Assembly: GCA_946122785.1 (NCBI GenBank)
Contig: CAMGYJ010000002.1
Span: 22,294,492 to 22,358,491, forward strand
Length of the DNA stretch: 64,000 bases
From: Linum tenue
Lineage: Eukaryota > Streptophyta > Magnoliopsida > Malpighiales > Linaceae
Direction of reading: 5' to 3'
In this document: positions 32,964 to 44,706 of the stretch, one piece after another
Layout of the letters: each line of letters begins with the position of its first letter
Numbering within the stretch: position 1 is the stretch's first letter
Notes under the pieces: model-generated
Databases searched by the model: none
Told to the model about the DNA's origin: nothing
The model's input: only the letters and a program-made list of their open reading frames with translations
Translations under genes and position numbers: made by a program

Positions 32964-34423
32964 TACTACATGGATTAGTTGTATAATTTTAAATAAAAAA
33001 CATAAATGAATCTAAAATTAAAATTCACAGAACTTTTCAACGGTTAGCTAAGGTCACTAAATCTTTGCTCAGTACTTATTGGTGTTTTGATACTTCGATT
33101 TTCATATTTAATTATTTTAATTATACTTTAATACTTAAATTTCTATTATCTTATAAATAGACTATAACTTTAAAATCATAGATCAAATATCAATTATTCA
33201 ATATTACATATCGCATTGCAATATCGAATATGTAGAAGCGATGTTGAACTCCTACATTAGTATTAGTTTATAGAACTACTATGAGGCAATCATATTCATA
33301 TCTTTCTGCAAACGGGTAAATTGCAAGTTTGGTCACTAGAATTACTTAAAAATTTCACGTTTGCCACTAAAATTACTTTATTCCATCAGTAGTCACTCAA
33401 ATTAGTTCGACAGTTCATGTTTGGTCACTCTCCGTTTGTCTCCGTTAACTTTAGCTGACGTGGCAGTCAACTCTGAGAGTTGACCGTTAAATAAGTGACG
33501 TGGCAATAAGAAAATAAAAAAATAGAATTTTTTTAAAATTCCACCTCTTTATCAGAAAAAATTAAAAAACAAAATAATAATAATTATTATTAAAAATTTC
33601 TTCAGATCCCCACCGCGACTTGGTAAAATCCCCCAGCGCACCCGCCAGCATCATATGTACTCTGTTTTCCCTCTAAAATTCTCCCAAACGCGTGCCACTC
33701 AGATAACGGAGAGGGACTGATTCTCCCCAGCTTCCCAGGCCTAACCCCACCTTCGAATTTGATCAATGAGGCGTGTCCAGATGGTGACGACGACATCTTC
33801 ACAGGGACCCGTCTCACCGTCAGTCATGGATTAAGATTAGCACAGAGATCCCGTCAGTCATGTAAGAAGTTAAACCTACTTTTAGTAGACTAAAAGGATT
33901 ACATAAATTATAAAAATGATTAAATATTAACTCCTCAATTTTTTATGATATTTAAATATTAATTACCACTTTTACATGTGACCTTTAGACAGTTATAAAT
34001 TTTTTAATTAATTGATTATCATAATTAGAGGATTCGTCTCATTGAGTTATTTCTCCATATTCCTTCATAATCTCTCTACACTATCCAATATATAAATAAA
34101 ATTGATTTAATCTCCTCTGTTTATTTCTTATCCATCACAATCTTTAGTATTTTTTAAAATCCATCAAAGTCTCGATTTGGAGTAAAAATATACACAACTG
34201 TGGTACCCGCGGAAATCCGATCTAACCGGATGGGGTAAAACTCAAACCCGAAGAATATTCAGTTGGTATGGATAAAATTAAAATTTGAATATTGCGGTAA
34301 TGAGTGGACATGATTTTATCACTAACCAACCCGAACTCTCACAATTTTACACATACATATATATTTTATCTAAAAATTAACATTATTTTTCTTCTACAAT
34401 AAGATATATTTGTGCTTGGTGTT
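32964..34423. other. AT-rich non-coding region with repeat relics
   Basis: No gene is seen. 33187-33250 is a roughly 60-bp sequence also present in inverse orientation at 55159-55224. 33318-33520 holds a TTGGTCACTAGAATTAC / GTCACTCAAATTAG repeat with GCTGACGTGGCAG, a common plant repeat signature. 33600-33830 is locally GC-richer, with only a weak minus-strand frame that I do not recognise. Confidence 0.4.
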
Positions 34424-34432
34424 CTTCTACAA
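34424..34432. repeat. Target site duplication CTTCTACAA (left)
   Basis: CTTCTACAA recurs at 36552-36560. A further CTTCTACAA copy at 34391-34399 means that the local sequence was already repetitive. Confidence 0.7.
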
Positions 34433-34639
34433 GGGACTAGATACTATGACAACACCCCATGTGTTGTTATAGTAACAACACTAGTCTTCCACCAATAGGA
34501 AGTTAGGATTGTGATGACTTTTTATTAGATGAGTTGACCTAGTGTAAAATCAAAGCAGGGGTATAATTGTCATTATGGAAAATATGTTTAAATAATAATA
34601 AAAAATAAAAAGTATTTTTATTTTTCGGACCAAAATTTT

Positions 34640-34805
34640 GGTCGCCGGTCACCGGAATATGCTTTTTGTCGCCGGAATATGCTATTTTGTCATCGGAATA
34701 TGCCACCGTCGCCGGAATATGCTCACCGCGGTTGGAATATGCTTACCGGCGTCGGAATCTAGTCATCGGGGCCGGAATATGCCTATCGGCGTCGGAATAT
34801 GCTGA
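34640..34805. repeat. Minisatellite with GGAATATGC core
   Basis: About eight units of 18-25 bp of the form (G/T)CGCCGGAATATGCT(CA/TT)CCG, with drift; one unit reads GGAATCTAG. Confidence 0.8.
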
Positions 34806-34865
34806 CTGACGGTCACCGGAGTTCGGTCAACGGTCTTCGTTGACCGGTCAACGGCCAACGACCAC

Positions 34866-35505
34866 CGGATGTTATGGTCTGCATTGTGAGATTTATGGTT
34901 TGGTTTCTCACATATTTTTATGCCTTTTGTGGTTTGCTTTATCGCGTTTGTGGTTTGCATTGAGAAGTTTCTGGTTTGCTTTCCAAAACTTTGTGGTTTG
35001 CATTGAGGGGTTTCTGGTTTGTTTTAATATATTTGTGGTCTGCATTAGGATGTTTATGGTTTGCTTTTTTGTGGTTTGATTTACTGTATTTGTGGTTTGC
35101 ATTATGAGGTTTCTGGTGTGCTTTCGCAAATGTTGTGGTTTGTGGTTTGTTTTAGGAGATTTGTGGTATGCATTAGGAGGTTTCTGGTTTGCATTAAGAA
35201 GTTTATGGTTTGCATTAAGAAGTTTATGGTGTGCTTTCGAAAATTTTGTGATTTGTTTTGTGGGGTTTCTGGTTTGTTTTAATATATTTGTGGTCTGCAT
35301 CAAGACGTTTCTGGTTTGCTTTAGTGTATTTGTGGTTTGCATTATGATGTTTCTGGTGTGTTTTCGGAATATTTGTGGTGTGCATTATGGGGTTTCTGGT
35401 ATGTTTTAGGGGATTTTTGGTTTGCATTATGAGGTTTCTGGTATGCGTTTTGTGGTTTGTTTTTATTGCGTTTATAATTTATATTAGGAGATTTATGGTG
35501 CTGAT
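34866..35505. repeat. Minisatellite of GTGGTTTGCATTA...TTTCTGGTTTGC units
   Basis: Over 600 bp of degenerate units: TTTGTGGTTTGCATTANGA, GGTTTCTGGTTTGCTTT and similar, half-units about 25 bp, pairs about 50 bp. Because stops are rare in the repeat, long frames appear on both strands (for example Asn/Gln/Lys/Thr-rich on the minus strand); I regard these as by-products of the repeat. Confidence 0.85.
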
Positions 35506-35930
35506 AACTAACAAATAAATACAAAATTGTTACAAGGCTACAACCCCATTTGACACCAAACTACATATGACCACAAGTACACTCTATAATTAGCAAAATT
35601 AAACAACACATCTCAATAGATATACCACAAATATCAACTTAAAACTTGAAAATAGCTTTCCCAGGATCAATGATTTTCTTCACTGTCCATTCAAATTGTC
35701 ATTAGAAAAAACAAATTGAATTGGAGTACTAATGAAAGAAAGAAACGAGATGGAGAGAAAGAAAAGCAATTGAAGATAGACTCTAGGTCCGCGGAAAGCC
35801 TTGGAATGAATTTCCACAACTCGTCCATAGGCCGCAGCTGGTACCACCATTGTTGCGAATCTCTAGGAATTTGAGAGATACGAACTGCAGCGAGGCAACA
35901 TAGGAGCCTCAATGAAGTCGTCTGCAGCCG

Positions 35931-36338
35931 GTGCCGCCATGGTCGCGGAGCCTACTGCTGCTTCCGTTCACGTACCCTCTAGCAGCGGTAGAATTCAAAT
36001 TTCCGACAGTTCCGTCACGGGAACAGGCGAACAGCCAGAATCCGATGGCGCGATATTCTTGGTGTTTTCAACATCAGAAGAGAGGGAACAGTGAGCAAGA
36101 GCGCTACCTCGCCGATGGGGTTCCACGCTACCTCCACCGGCTCGTCGATGACTCTGAGAACACCTTCATCGAGCTGTGGAATGACGATGATCGGAAGCCC
36201 TGGGAGTCGCAGCACGAGGTGGGCGTCCACGAGCTTATGGATCTGAGGAAGTACACGTCGGCGGCCGGCGACGGGAGGAGCCTGAGAAGGACATCAGTGG
36301 TGGGGATCGTCGGCGGAAGGCTCGTGTGGAGGCATTGA
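35931..36338 (+). other. GC-rich open frames inside the MULE-like element, possible captured sequence
   Basis: Two overlapping plus-strand frames (from 35912 and 35931). The longer gives 135 residues with an acidic middle (DDSENTFIELWNDDDRKPWE, then HELMDLRKYTSA). I recognise no domain. The base composition differs sharply from the surrounding AT-rich element, as expected of a gene fragment picked up by a MULE (inference). No intron or start context was confirmed. Confidence 0.3.
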
Positions 36339-36560
36339 TCGACGCCGGAACAGAGAAGGAAAGAGAGGCGGAGATGGAGGAGAAACCCAGATCTGGGAAG
36401 GAAAAATTGGGGCATCGGGAATTAGCAATGGAGAAGAAGATTTTAATGTTATTTTGTTTTTTATATTAAATTACCTTTTTGTCCTTAATGATTGTTGTTG
36501 GTACCGTAACAACATATGGACTGTTGTTATACACTTATACTATCTTTTCCCCTTCTACAA

Positions 36561-37090
36561 TAAGATATCTAATGAGATATTACCATTAAACATGGCAGGA
36601 AAATATATTTATTAGCTTTAATTGAGAAGTTGTTTGTTGGTGGGAATGCTCTTTTTAGGGGAAGGATATCGTTTTTAGGGGAAACGGGAACAATTAATAA
36701 TAAGAGAAAAAAATAAAAATTGCAGTTCCGAAATTTGCGGCGGTGAATCTAAGGCTGACGGGGCGACTTCATTTTCAAAGCCCACTCTCGCAATTTCCTT
36801 AGCAAAAACCCAAACAGGCTCAAATAGGCAAACAACATGAGCCCATTAAACGATTGTCAAAAAAAAAAAAAAATGAGCCCATTAAACGCAAATATAGAAG
36901 CAAGAACCCAGTTGTAGGAAACCAAATTGAGGGTGGGATGCAATGAACGCACAATTTCATTTAACAAGTGTGAAATGACGAAAGAGGACATCCGAAATAT
37001 CACTCAGAGGCCTCCATTTTCAAATCTCTGAAAATGCCACTCATGTTTTGCCATTATATATTTTGTAGACATCTTGCATAGATAATAGAT
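36561..37090. other. Non-coding interval
   Basis: No gene is seen; contains a duplicated ATGAGCCCATTAAACG (near 36838 and 36873) around an A-run. Confidence 0.4.
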
Positions 37091-37119
37091 TCCATTGTGG
37101 TCCAGCGGTTAGGATATCT
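37091..37119 (+). pseudogene. tRNA-Glu relic, 5' half
   Basis: TCCATTGTGGTCCAGCGGTT followed by AGGATATCT matches the acceptor, D-arm and start of the anticodon stem of plant tRNA-Glu almost perfectly. The expected 3' half resumes at 37745 after a 619-bp insertion. Confidence 0.65.
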
Positions 37120-37125
37120 ATTTTT

Positions 37126-37744
37126 GAGAGTTGCTAAAGGTCGTCATTAAAATTGCTAAAGATCGCCCTAAAAAACATCAATGTTAGACTTTTAACCCTT
37201 TAACTTCTTTACTTTCTCTATAGCAAACAAATACTACTTAGACTAAGCAAAGAAAAAAATATTATCCAAGAGAGAAAGAATCCACCATTGTCATTCTGGA
37301 GTCAAAATCGTCGATAGGACGTCTGAATCATGAGTAGAGACTCCGACGAGGTAAAGTTCACTCCAAAAATTATTTTAAAAAAGGAACTGTAGGTCACTTG
37401 CGGTTGCACCATGGCAAGTGACATGCAGTTTGTCCATGGTGTAATCGCAAGTGACATGCGGTTGGCCCATGGTGGAACCGCAAGTGAGCTGCGGTTGCAC
37501 CTTGGACCAACCGCAACTTGCCTTAGGTTGAGTGTTATTTTGAAAATTTTGGTCGGGAATGGGAGACGACGACGGCGAGAAAGGCGCCGGCGGCCTGGTG
37601 CGCCGAGACTGATTCGGGAAGAAGGCAGACGAGGGGTTGGGTTTGAGGAGTTAGGGATTGTTTGGTTTGTCTAAATTTCGAAATTTAATTGGAGGGTATA
37701 TAGGTAATTTATTATTATAGTTAGGGTGACCTTTAGTGATTCAG
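37126..37744. mobile_element. Small TIR element inserted in the tRNA-Glu relic
   Basis: Ends GAGAGTTGCTAAAGG / CTGAATCACTAAAGG in inverted orientation, followed inward by related GATCGCCCTAA / GGTCACCCTAA. Flanks CTATTTTT (37118-37125) and CTGCTTTT (37745-37752) could be an 8-bp duplication with two transitions. The interior holds a short repeat (37390-37530). Confidence 0.5.
37390..37530. repeat. About 40-bp repeat with CGCAAGTGACATGCGGTTG core
   Basis: Three to four units combining GCGGTTG, CCATGG and GCAAGTGA(C/G). GCGGTTG/CAACCGC pairs also allow hairpins. Confidence 0.6.
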
Positions 37745-37790
37745 CTGCTTTTCACCCAGGGCTTGGAGACTGGAGTTTGATTCCCAACAG
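37745..37790 (+). pseudogene. tRNA-Glu relic, 3' half
   Basis: CTTTTCACCCAGG then a 5-base extra, GAGACTGGAGTTTGATTCCC. This follows the anticodon loop (TTC), variable and T-arms of tRNA-Glu with several changes, while the acceptor end has diverged. Confidence 0.55.
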
Positions 37791-37825
37791 GTCATCCATC
37801 AAGGAGAAACTAAATGGGCTACGTT

Positions 37826-38705
37826 TAGTGATGTCAATGGGCTAATTTGGGCTTTTCATGGGTATATCCACCAAAAACACCGGGGTAAAATCCATTGGGT
37901 TTGGAAAAGTCAAACTCATCCCAACACGCTAGGTATCCGCGGATTTATGGATACCCATGTGTTTTGTGGCAAAAAATGCACAATAACAAGTTCTTGTTAA
38001 AATAAAAGTCTACAATCATTCTTCTCATAGAAATTATCTAAAAAAACAATCTAGACCATACAAGCAAAACACAAATTGTTCAACATTAAAGATAAACATC
38101 CATAAACAACAGGTTAATTGAATAAGCTTCTTCAGTCTCCACTCCATAATATAAACTTCATTCTACACAATTAGAAAGAACAAATTATACATATCTCCAC
38201 AAACATAAGAAAGATTAGTTGCTTAAGGAAGATATATTGCTTAAAATATTAAATGAAGTGAGCAAATAGAATAGCAAGTGGAGTGAGCAAAAATGGTAGC
38301 CAACAATATCATATCACAATTAGTATTAAAACTCCTATAAGTAACTTCACATCTTCCAAATTCATTCAAAACACAATCACATTCAAGACAGAGATATGCA
38401 AAGCACACTTTTCAAATTCTAAATTCAACCAAAACCATAAATTTAGCTAACTATTCACTATAATAAAATCCAACCAAAACACAAAGCACACATTCAAACA
38501 ATACTTGGTAAGGGATTTGTGGCTGGGGATGAGTACGGGTTGGAGTGGGTTGGATATAGCTAAACTCGAACCCAAGCCAACCCTTAAACAGTAAATGGGT
38601 TTAAACCCGCACCTGACCCATAATCCGCCAATGTGGATTTTATCCGCGATGACCGAATTGGGTCTGGTAGGGTACACGTGGGTTGGAGTTATGTTGCCAT
38701 CCCTA
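37826..38705. mobile_element. hAT-type MITE
   Basis: About 880 bp with ends TAGTGATGTCAATGG / TAGGGATGGCAACAT, flanked by GCTACGTT (37818-37825) and ACTACGTT (38706-38713), 7 of 8 identical. The right part is rich in GGGTTGGA and AACCCGC words like the MITE at 7314-7872. No coding capacity. Confidence 0.8.
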
Positions 38706-38770
38706 ACTACGTTTCTATTGCCTGGGATCAAATCCCATGTCTCTAGCCCCATTCTAATAGATATTAGTTA
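38706..38770 (-). other. Possible second tRNA-Glu-like relic
   Basis: On the minus strand GAGACATGGGATTTGATCCC followed by AGGCAATAGAA resembles the 3' half of tRNA-Glu with CpG losses; the 5' half is poorly conserved. May instead be a tRNA-derived repeat. Confidence 0.3.
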
Positions 38771-38842
38771 GATTATTGAAAACTGAGTTTGTTTGTTTGT
38801 TTTAACTCACAAGTTCTCTTATCAGCAGTAAGTTTTAAGAAA

Positions 38843-39659
38843 TTTTTTTTTGACAAAAGATAATCATTATATTGATTGAGCAAAAAGATCGTTACACCCT
38901 AGAATTTAACCAAGACAAGAAAGCAAAAGAACGACATGAAGTCGGGTACAAAGAGAGGGCCTTTCTAGCCACCAAATGGGCTACCCTATTATTACGCCGA
39001 CCTACATATCGCACACTAAACCAGAATGAGCAACCAATAACCTGCAGACGTCCTCCAGAATGATCCCCAAACGACTATCTCTAATATCAGCTTGTTGAAT
39101 TTTTTCGATGATAACCTTGGCATTCCCATGGAATCTAACATCCACAAAGCCATTCGCAAGACACCAAAGAATAACCTCTCGGAGAGCAAGGAGCTTGACA
39201 AGCATGGAGTCATCAATATCCTCAAATTGAACCCCAGTTGCCAAAAGGACCTGGCAACTAGGCGTCAGAAGAACTATACCCCCGCGAAATGCGACCCACA
39301 ACGCATAGCCCCATCCCACAAGCAAATGAACGAGCTCGGATCCCCGCCGTTACTCAAATCAGTCTGTGGGACTGGTGGCCGACCCCTAGGGGGTAGCGGC
39401 AAGCGGCTCCATTCCTGATACTGCTGGTGGAATTGGCGCATCAACACAGGTATTCCAAATTGCTTGCCCTAAAAAACCACCCAATTATGGTCGCCATATC
39501 CGCCAAAGGAGTGCAACAACCGCCATAAAGACCGGTAGTCGATGAATACAATCCATTAGCCAATTTAGGAATAGAGGAAAGGTATGACGTGAGAGGCCTT
39601 ATCCTAGATGTTCAAGGCCCGCATGATCCCATAAAGCACGAGCCACAGGGCAATCCAGA
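38843..39659 (-). mobile_element. 5'-truncated LINE fragment (zf-RVT end and RNase H)
   Basis: Minus-strand frames show VWDHAGLEHLG-type zf-RVT residues near 39600 and the RNase H domain (LLALREVILWCLANGFVDVR; GNAKVIIEKIQQADI) at 39002-39325. A T-run at 38843-38851 is the poly-A tail. Flanks AAGTTTTAAGAAA (38830-38842) and AAGTATAAAGAAA (39660-39672), 11 of 13 identical, look like the target duplication. Confidence 0.75.
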
Positions 39660-39672
39660 AAGTATAAAGAAA

Positions 39673-40178
39673 ATTTATGTTTACTTAACTACTTTTTGTG
39701 GGGAAAAAAATATTCTCTGTATTCTATATAGTTGGCCAAAAACTGTGATTCAAATTTAATTGTTTGATTATTCATTTGTAACGTTTAGATTTTCCATATT
39801 TTTATTTGTGAAGTCAAATTTGGTGGCAATATACTTTAGGTATCAATCTATCTCTCTATTCTTTCATTCTTCTTCACTTCAAATTCATTCACTTGAAGAA
39901 GGGAAAAAAAGATCATGCCCCACTAAAACATGAATTCATTGACTAAACAATGAATATCAATTGATGTCATTGAAGATCCAGCTTCGAGTTGTGGACAAAG
40001 ATGTTGCACCTTACTTTGTCGTTGTGGATCGCGATGAGTTCAACTTTTAAATGCATGTTCAGAAAATACGTTCTAGCAGAGTGAGAGAATAGGAGGATCT
40101 CCAGTTTGCCATCTTCTTCTAATAGGTTGATGAAAAGGTGGAGACCGTAAATTCTTTTAGAAGAGTCTCCTACAAACT
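39673..40178. other. Non-coding interval
   Basis: AT-rich, no gene or element ends recognised. Confidence 0.4.
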
Positions 40179-40671
40179 GATGGATCTAGGGCTGCAAATG
40201 AGTCGAGTTGAGTTTTTGCTTAGCTTGAGCTCGTCGTTTGTAAATTTTTCAGCTCGAACTCAGCTCGAGCTCGGCTCGAACTCAAATTTTGATAATCCAA
40301 CTCGAGCTCGAGCTCGGCTCAATTATAAATAATCCAGCTCGAGCTTGACTCGGTACTCGTAGAGCTCGGTAAATGCTCATTAACTCAGCTTGTCAAGCTG
40401 AGTACAAGCTCGGTTCAAGATGAACTCGATTTGGAATAATTCTTGCCAAAAAATGTGTACATATAAGAATACAAATGATAAAAAGAACAATAGAAACTAA
40501 AAATAACAGCTAACTTTCATACATATCCGTATTAACAAGATAATGTTCATGAGAGTAATTAACCCTTCCACAAGCTCTAAACAAGCCAGCTCGCGAGCTT
40601 AGCTTAACAAGCCACCGAGTCAAGCTAGCTCACGAGCTTATCAAGCTGAGCATGGTCTAGCTCAGGCTTGG

Positions 40672-40676
40672 CTCGT
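40672..40676. repeat. Athila target site duplication CTCGT (left)
   Basis: CTCGT precedes the left LTR and recurs at 53360-53364 after the right LTR. Confidence 0.9.
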
Positions 40677-42036
40677 TGACTCACTCCTACTGTCACTCTA
40701 GAAAATGGCCAAGTGCAACCACTTCCTAAAGCGTAGTATAGCGGGTTTGGGTTTTATTGTCAACCCGGGTCCTAGATGTGATGACTACTCGGTGAATTCT
40801 TGTTATTTAGCGGTGAACTTTTAGTGCAACTCAAGCAAACAAAACACAAAGCAAGTAAACGGTTGTTGTCAAGTCAAGAGAGGTCACCCGGATATGGATC
40901 CCCCTAGACTGCAGTTAAGTCGGATTGCAATTTACCAAGTTCAGTTTTCATGAAAGTTATACTGCGGAAGGTTCTCAATTAGCCTGAAGTCTCGACTAAA
41001 GGTCTCCAGACCCTCTCAATCTGAGTCTCTAGCGGGCGACTAACCTCCACCGGAGTAAACAGATTGAGGCCCTAACGAACCAAACCTCCACTACCGAATT
41101 GAATTCGGTACAGAATAGCGAATTGGCTCCTCGACTAAAGTCACCAATTCGCCATCTTCGATTAAGGGCACTCTATCAACCTAGGCAGATATTCTCATTC
41201 TAGGTCAAAGCAGAAACAACAGGAATTTGATCAGGATTCAAGTCATTCAATCATTCAAACCTCAATCGAATATAATCAATTCACAAACTCTGTACTTGGG
41301 TTCATACAATCAGACCTAGCATACAAATCTAGGGTTCCCCATACCCAGATGAATGGGGAAACTACTCCATAGAGAAAGAAGCAAAAACAGATTCAGACGC
41401 GGAAATCATACTGTGAAGATGGATTTCTGCTCCTCGACGTTTAATCGCACTTCTCCAAGCTCAAGCCGGGCTCCAATGGTGTTGAAGATCGATCTATGGC
41501 GCTTGGGAACTCTGGTTTGTCGCTTTCTCTCTCTAGGTATCGCTTTTTCTCTCAAAAACTCGGAACCCTCTGAAAATTGGCCTTCTTTTCCTTTTATCAG
41601 CTGCCATCGTGATACCCGGTCGAAATACCCGGTCGGGTATTTCGGGTTTCGACCGGGTATTTCCAAAACTCGCCGTTTCAACTCAGGAGAAAATCCCCGG
41701 TCTGTCCTCATAATCCCCGACCGGGGATTTTAGGCATTTGCCCGGGCCCCCTTCTGCTTCTCACGGACGCCCGAAGTGAGAAATACCCGGTCAAGGCCAG
41801 AAAATACCCGGTCGGGTATTTCTTCCTTTGGCCGGGTATTTTGGTCCAACAGCCTCCTTTGTCCCAACTTCGCTCCTTTCGACCCGGAACTCGTTCCTCC
41901 GCCTCGATTCCAACGCCGGGACCTGAAATATGACATAAACACACAACCTAGCGTGAAATCGGCTTAAAACACGAGATTCCTCATCACAAACGGCTTCAGA
42001 ATAGGGGTGAAAACATGTATAATTATCGGTCTATCA
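40677..42036 (-). repeat. Athila 3' LTR
   Basis: 1360 bp, TG...CA. Relative to the other LTR it has an extra 13-bp copy (GAAATACCCGGTC) near 41620. Confidence 0.93.
41608..41850. repeat. AAATACCCGGTCGGGTATTT palindrome cluster (3' LTR)
   Basis: Copies and half-copies of the 20-bp palindrome AAATACCCGGTCGGGTATTT. The same cluster is in the other LTR (52945-53165), and a third cluster lies internally (45000-45340). Confidence 0.85.
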
Positions 42037-42055
42037 AACTCCCCCACACTTAACC
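42037..42055 (-). other. Athila polypurine tract
   Basis: On the minus strand TTAAGTGTGGGGGAGTT directly precedes TGATAGACCG, the start of the 3' LTR. Confidence 0.8.
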
Positions 42056-43266
42056 GTTTGCTTGTCCCCAAGCAAACCTAACTCAAACCAATGCAACTCT
42101 CCAGACCTCTATAGCAACAAACAACCTCGATCGTAGGTAGCAGACTTCCCAGATCATTTAGCAGCTTACGAGGTCAACCGACGCACAAGTCATCTCATAG
42201 CCTCTTCGGCGAGAACGCTAGTCTCGAATCGGCATCATGGCAAATAGTGAACAGAGGGCAAATGAATCGTGGATGAAGAGACTCTCACAAACAAAAGATC
42301 ATGGACTCACATTAATTCAAGGTGCTCGATTTTCTTTTTGAACATGGTTGGAACCCTTTTCTCTCTTCTTTTTGCTTGTGTTTCTGTTTTTTTTTCCACG
42401 GGTTCCAACCTGTTTCTGCAGAAAACGGGGGCTCCCACCTAGCAAAGGTTTTGCGGGAGCCCGGCTCTTACCGGCCATGCCAGGAGCGGGTGTCTCGAGC
42501 CTCGTGCGGGGGAAAGACATGTAAGGGGGCTGGAGGTAGTAGGTGGAAATTGGGAACGGATTCCCGTCTCCCCTTACACACTTTCGCCCTATTCGCACGG
42601 GAGACGTTATTTTAAAGCACATTTCGAGCACCTGTTACTTTCAGAACATGATACAAGAGTCCATGACAAGCAGAGAGTCCACAACACCACACAATTCAAG
42701 GGTCCTAAGATCACTAATTCACTCAATCAACCAACACAATATGAAGAAATGAGACTTCTTAAATGCATCAACATCCTCCATAGTGCTACACTACCTCCCT
42801 AGGTTGCAAATCACTACAGAGACTGTCAATTCAAAGCATACTGAGCAGGCAATTGCAAGGAACACGTACTTGGAGCCCTCAAATTTAAAAATTTGGACAG
42901 TAGACTAGGCTCCAAGCACACAAACAGAGCTAATGCAGTCAAAAGATAAACATCCCCCCCACACTTAAGATCGACATTGCCCTCAATGGAGAAGAGGGAA
43001 GGAAAGGGGAACGATGTTACCGGTGTGCACAGACTGCAGGAGACTGGAAATGGACCAGTCGGCATGGGACGGACTGGAGAGAGGACCAGTCGGGAACACA
43101 GGCAGAGCTAAAAGAGACCAAAAAGCTCAAACACATACGTTAGGTCCAACGGTCAGCCCAATAGTACAGCATCCAAAATGAAAAGAAACAAAAAAAAAAA
43201 AAAACAAAAACCGACACAAAATAGACAGTTTGCACGCTGACAAAGATAAACTCTCAAAACATGCCC
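42056..43266 (-). other. Athila 3' noncoding region
   Basis: No gene. Matches 10860-11781 of the one-LTR relative in reverse orientation, including GCAAAGGTTTTGCGGGAGCC and the GTGGGGGGATG motif near 42955. Confidence 0.75.
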
Positions 43267-44706
43267 CTAGGGCCCTCCAAGACCGGAGAAATCAATCTGA
43301 TCCATAAGGTCGTCGACGCCATCATCCGGTGGCTTCCGAGGCGGTGAATGCTCCCACCGGGTGGTCCAGTGGTGCTCCGCTGGAGGGTGACAAGCCTGGA
43401 GCAGATGCTCGGAATACTCCATCAGACGGCGGCCTCGGTCTCTCTCCCGCTCGATGAGAGCAGTAGTGACTCCCATGTGGGTCTCCAATCGGCCAAGGCG
43501 CTCATCAACGCCCGTCATCCTGGACCGGTACTCGGCCTGGTGGGCCGAATACTGCTGGTAAAACTGGACCTGATGGTCCATGAGCTGCTGGTTCTAAAGA
43601 CCGAGCTGCTGGAACTGGAGCCCCATCTGCTGGAACTGCTCCGTGAAGAAGTCCATCGACGGACCAGAAGGACCAGAGGAGGACTCACCTCTCACTGGTC
43701 TCCGTCGAGGCTGAAGATCCCCAGGGGGGAGAGCGGGGGGCTCCGGCTCATCGGCATCCATAGCGCCGTCATCATCATCATCAGCATCCTCATCGACCTC
43801 CTTGCCCGAGTAGTCCGCATCCTCCTCGTCCGAGTCTAGATCAATCACCTCCTCGGGGGGCATAGAAAGCCCATCCACCCAGGTGCGGATGTCATCAGTG
43901 GCCAGGAGGCGCGCGTTGTGGAGCACGTCCCGGCTGAGGGGTGCGGAGCCGCCCCTCACGGCCGCATCGTGAAGCCCCTGAAAGCTGATGTCGAAATGCC
44001 TCGCCAACCATGTGATCAGGGGACCACAGAAGAGGTGAGTGGGATGCCCGCGGATCCGAGAGAAAGTGTGGGCCACGAAGGATCCCAGGTGGAGCATGTG
44101 CTCCGGGTCCCCCATCGAGTACATGGCATACAACACCCGCTTCGGGAGCTTATGCGAACCGGTGGCGTTGGGGACGATGGATCGGGTGATCAGCAAGTTC
44201 AGGATGTGCCACTGCGGCTTGAGGGTGCTGACGGAGGTCTGGCCAGCATCGAAGTAGTCGTAGCCATGGGCGCGCCTGGCTATCCTGAGGTAGAAAGCAT
44301 CCTGGTTCCAGTCGGTCGGGTGGGCAACCTCGATCTCATGGGCATCGAACGGGTGGTAATCGATCCCCAGAGCGTGGGCCAACCCGTCGACGGTCAGCTC
44401 CCTGTGGTGGCCACCCATCCGGAATGTCACTGCATACTCGTCCCGGGCCATCGTGCGGTCATAGTGGAAGGTGGTGTAGAATTCCCACACCAGCTCCGTG
44501 TAGGTAGGCTCGTCGATGGTCAGCAACGTCCGCCAATCGCGGTGACTGATAGCGGCGCTGAGCTCCTGCAAACAGTGGAGCTGCTCGAACACCGCCCACT
44601 CGAGGTGGTAGTGCCGCTCCAGTTTCCCCCGGATCACCTTGCGGAACTGATCCGCATACTCCGCGTGCAGGCGCAGATCCTGCACGAAGGGATGGCCCTG
44701 CGACAT
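43267..44706 (-). pseudogene. Athila third frame (Athila ORF1 / plant transposon protein type), one TAG
   Basis: ATG at 44704-44706 (MSQGHPFVQDLRLHAEYADQ). The first 290 residues carry the domain typical of Athila third-frame proteins: LVWEFYTTFHYD, VTFRMGGHHRELTVDGLAHA, LKPQWHILNLLITRSIVP, GSHKLPKRVLYAMYSM and GHPTHLFCGPLITWLARHFD. An acidic stretch (EEDADYSGKEVDEDADDDDD), Arg/Ser-rich and Gln-rich parts follow. TAG at 43594-43596 lies where CAG would restore Gln; the same frame continues to 43267 with a coiled-coil-like MTGVDERLGRLETHMG segment. It occupies the env position, but I see no signal peptide or membrane segment. Function unknown; the strand upstream to 45093 is open but contains the palindromes and is probably leader. 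Confidence 0.8.

Larger units (their letters stand above)
34433..36551. mobile_element. MULE-like non-autonomous element with internal minisatellites
   Basis: About 2.1 kb, ends GGGACTAGATACTATG / GGGAAAAGATAGTATA in inverted orientation, continuing with a diverged inverted repeat (ACAACACCCCATGTGTTGTTATAGTAAC versus a similar stretch ending near 36490-36530). The 9-bp flanks CTTCTACAA fit a Mutator-type insertion. It carries two minisatellites and a GC-rich block with open frames (35912-36338), but no transposase. Confidence 0.72.

Noticed and set aside
33602..33817. 71-codon minus-strand frame
   Set aside because: Lies in a repeat-like GC-richer patch; no similarity recognised and neighbouring sequence is repetitive.
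34908..35342. 144-codon minus-strand frame rich in Asn, Thr, Gln and Lys
   Set aside because: Translation of the minisatellite; similar frames appear on the other strand.
43267..44706. Envelope gene of an endogenous retrovirus
   Set aside because: Position fits, but there is no signal peptide, membrane segment or glycoprotein-like pattern; it matches the Athila third-frame protein type.
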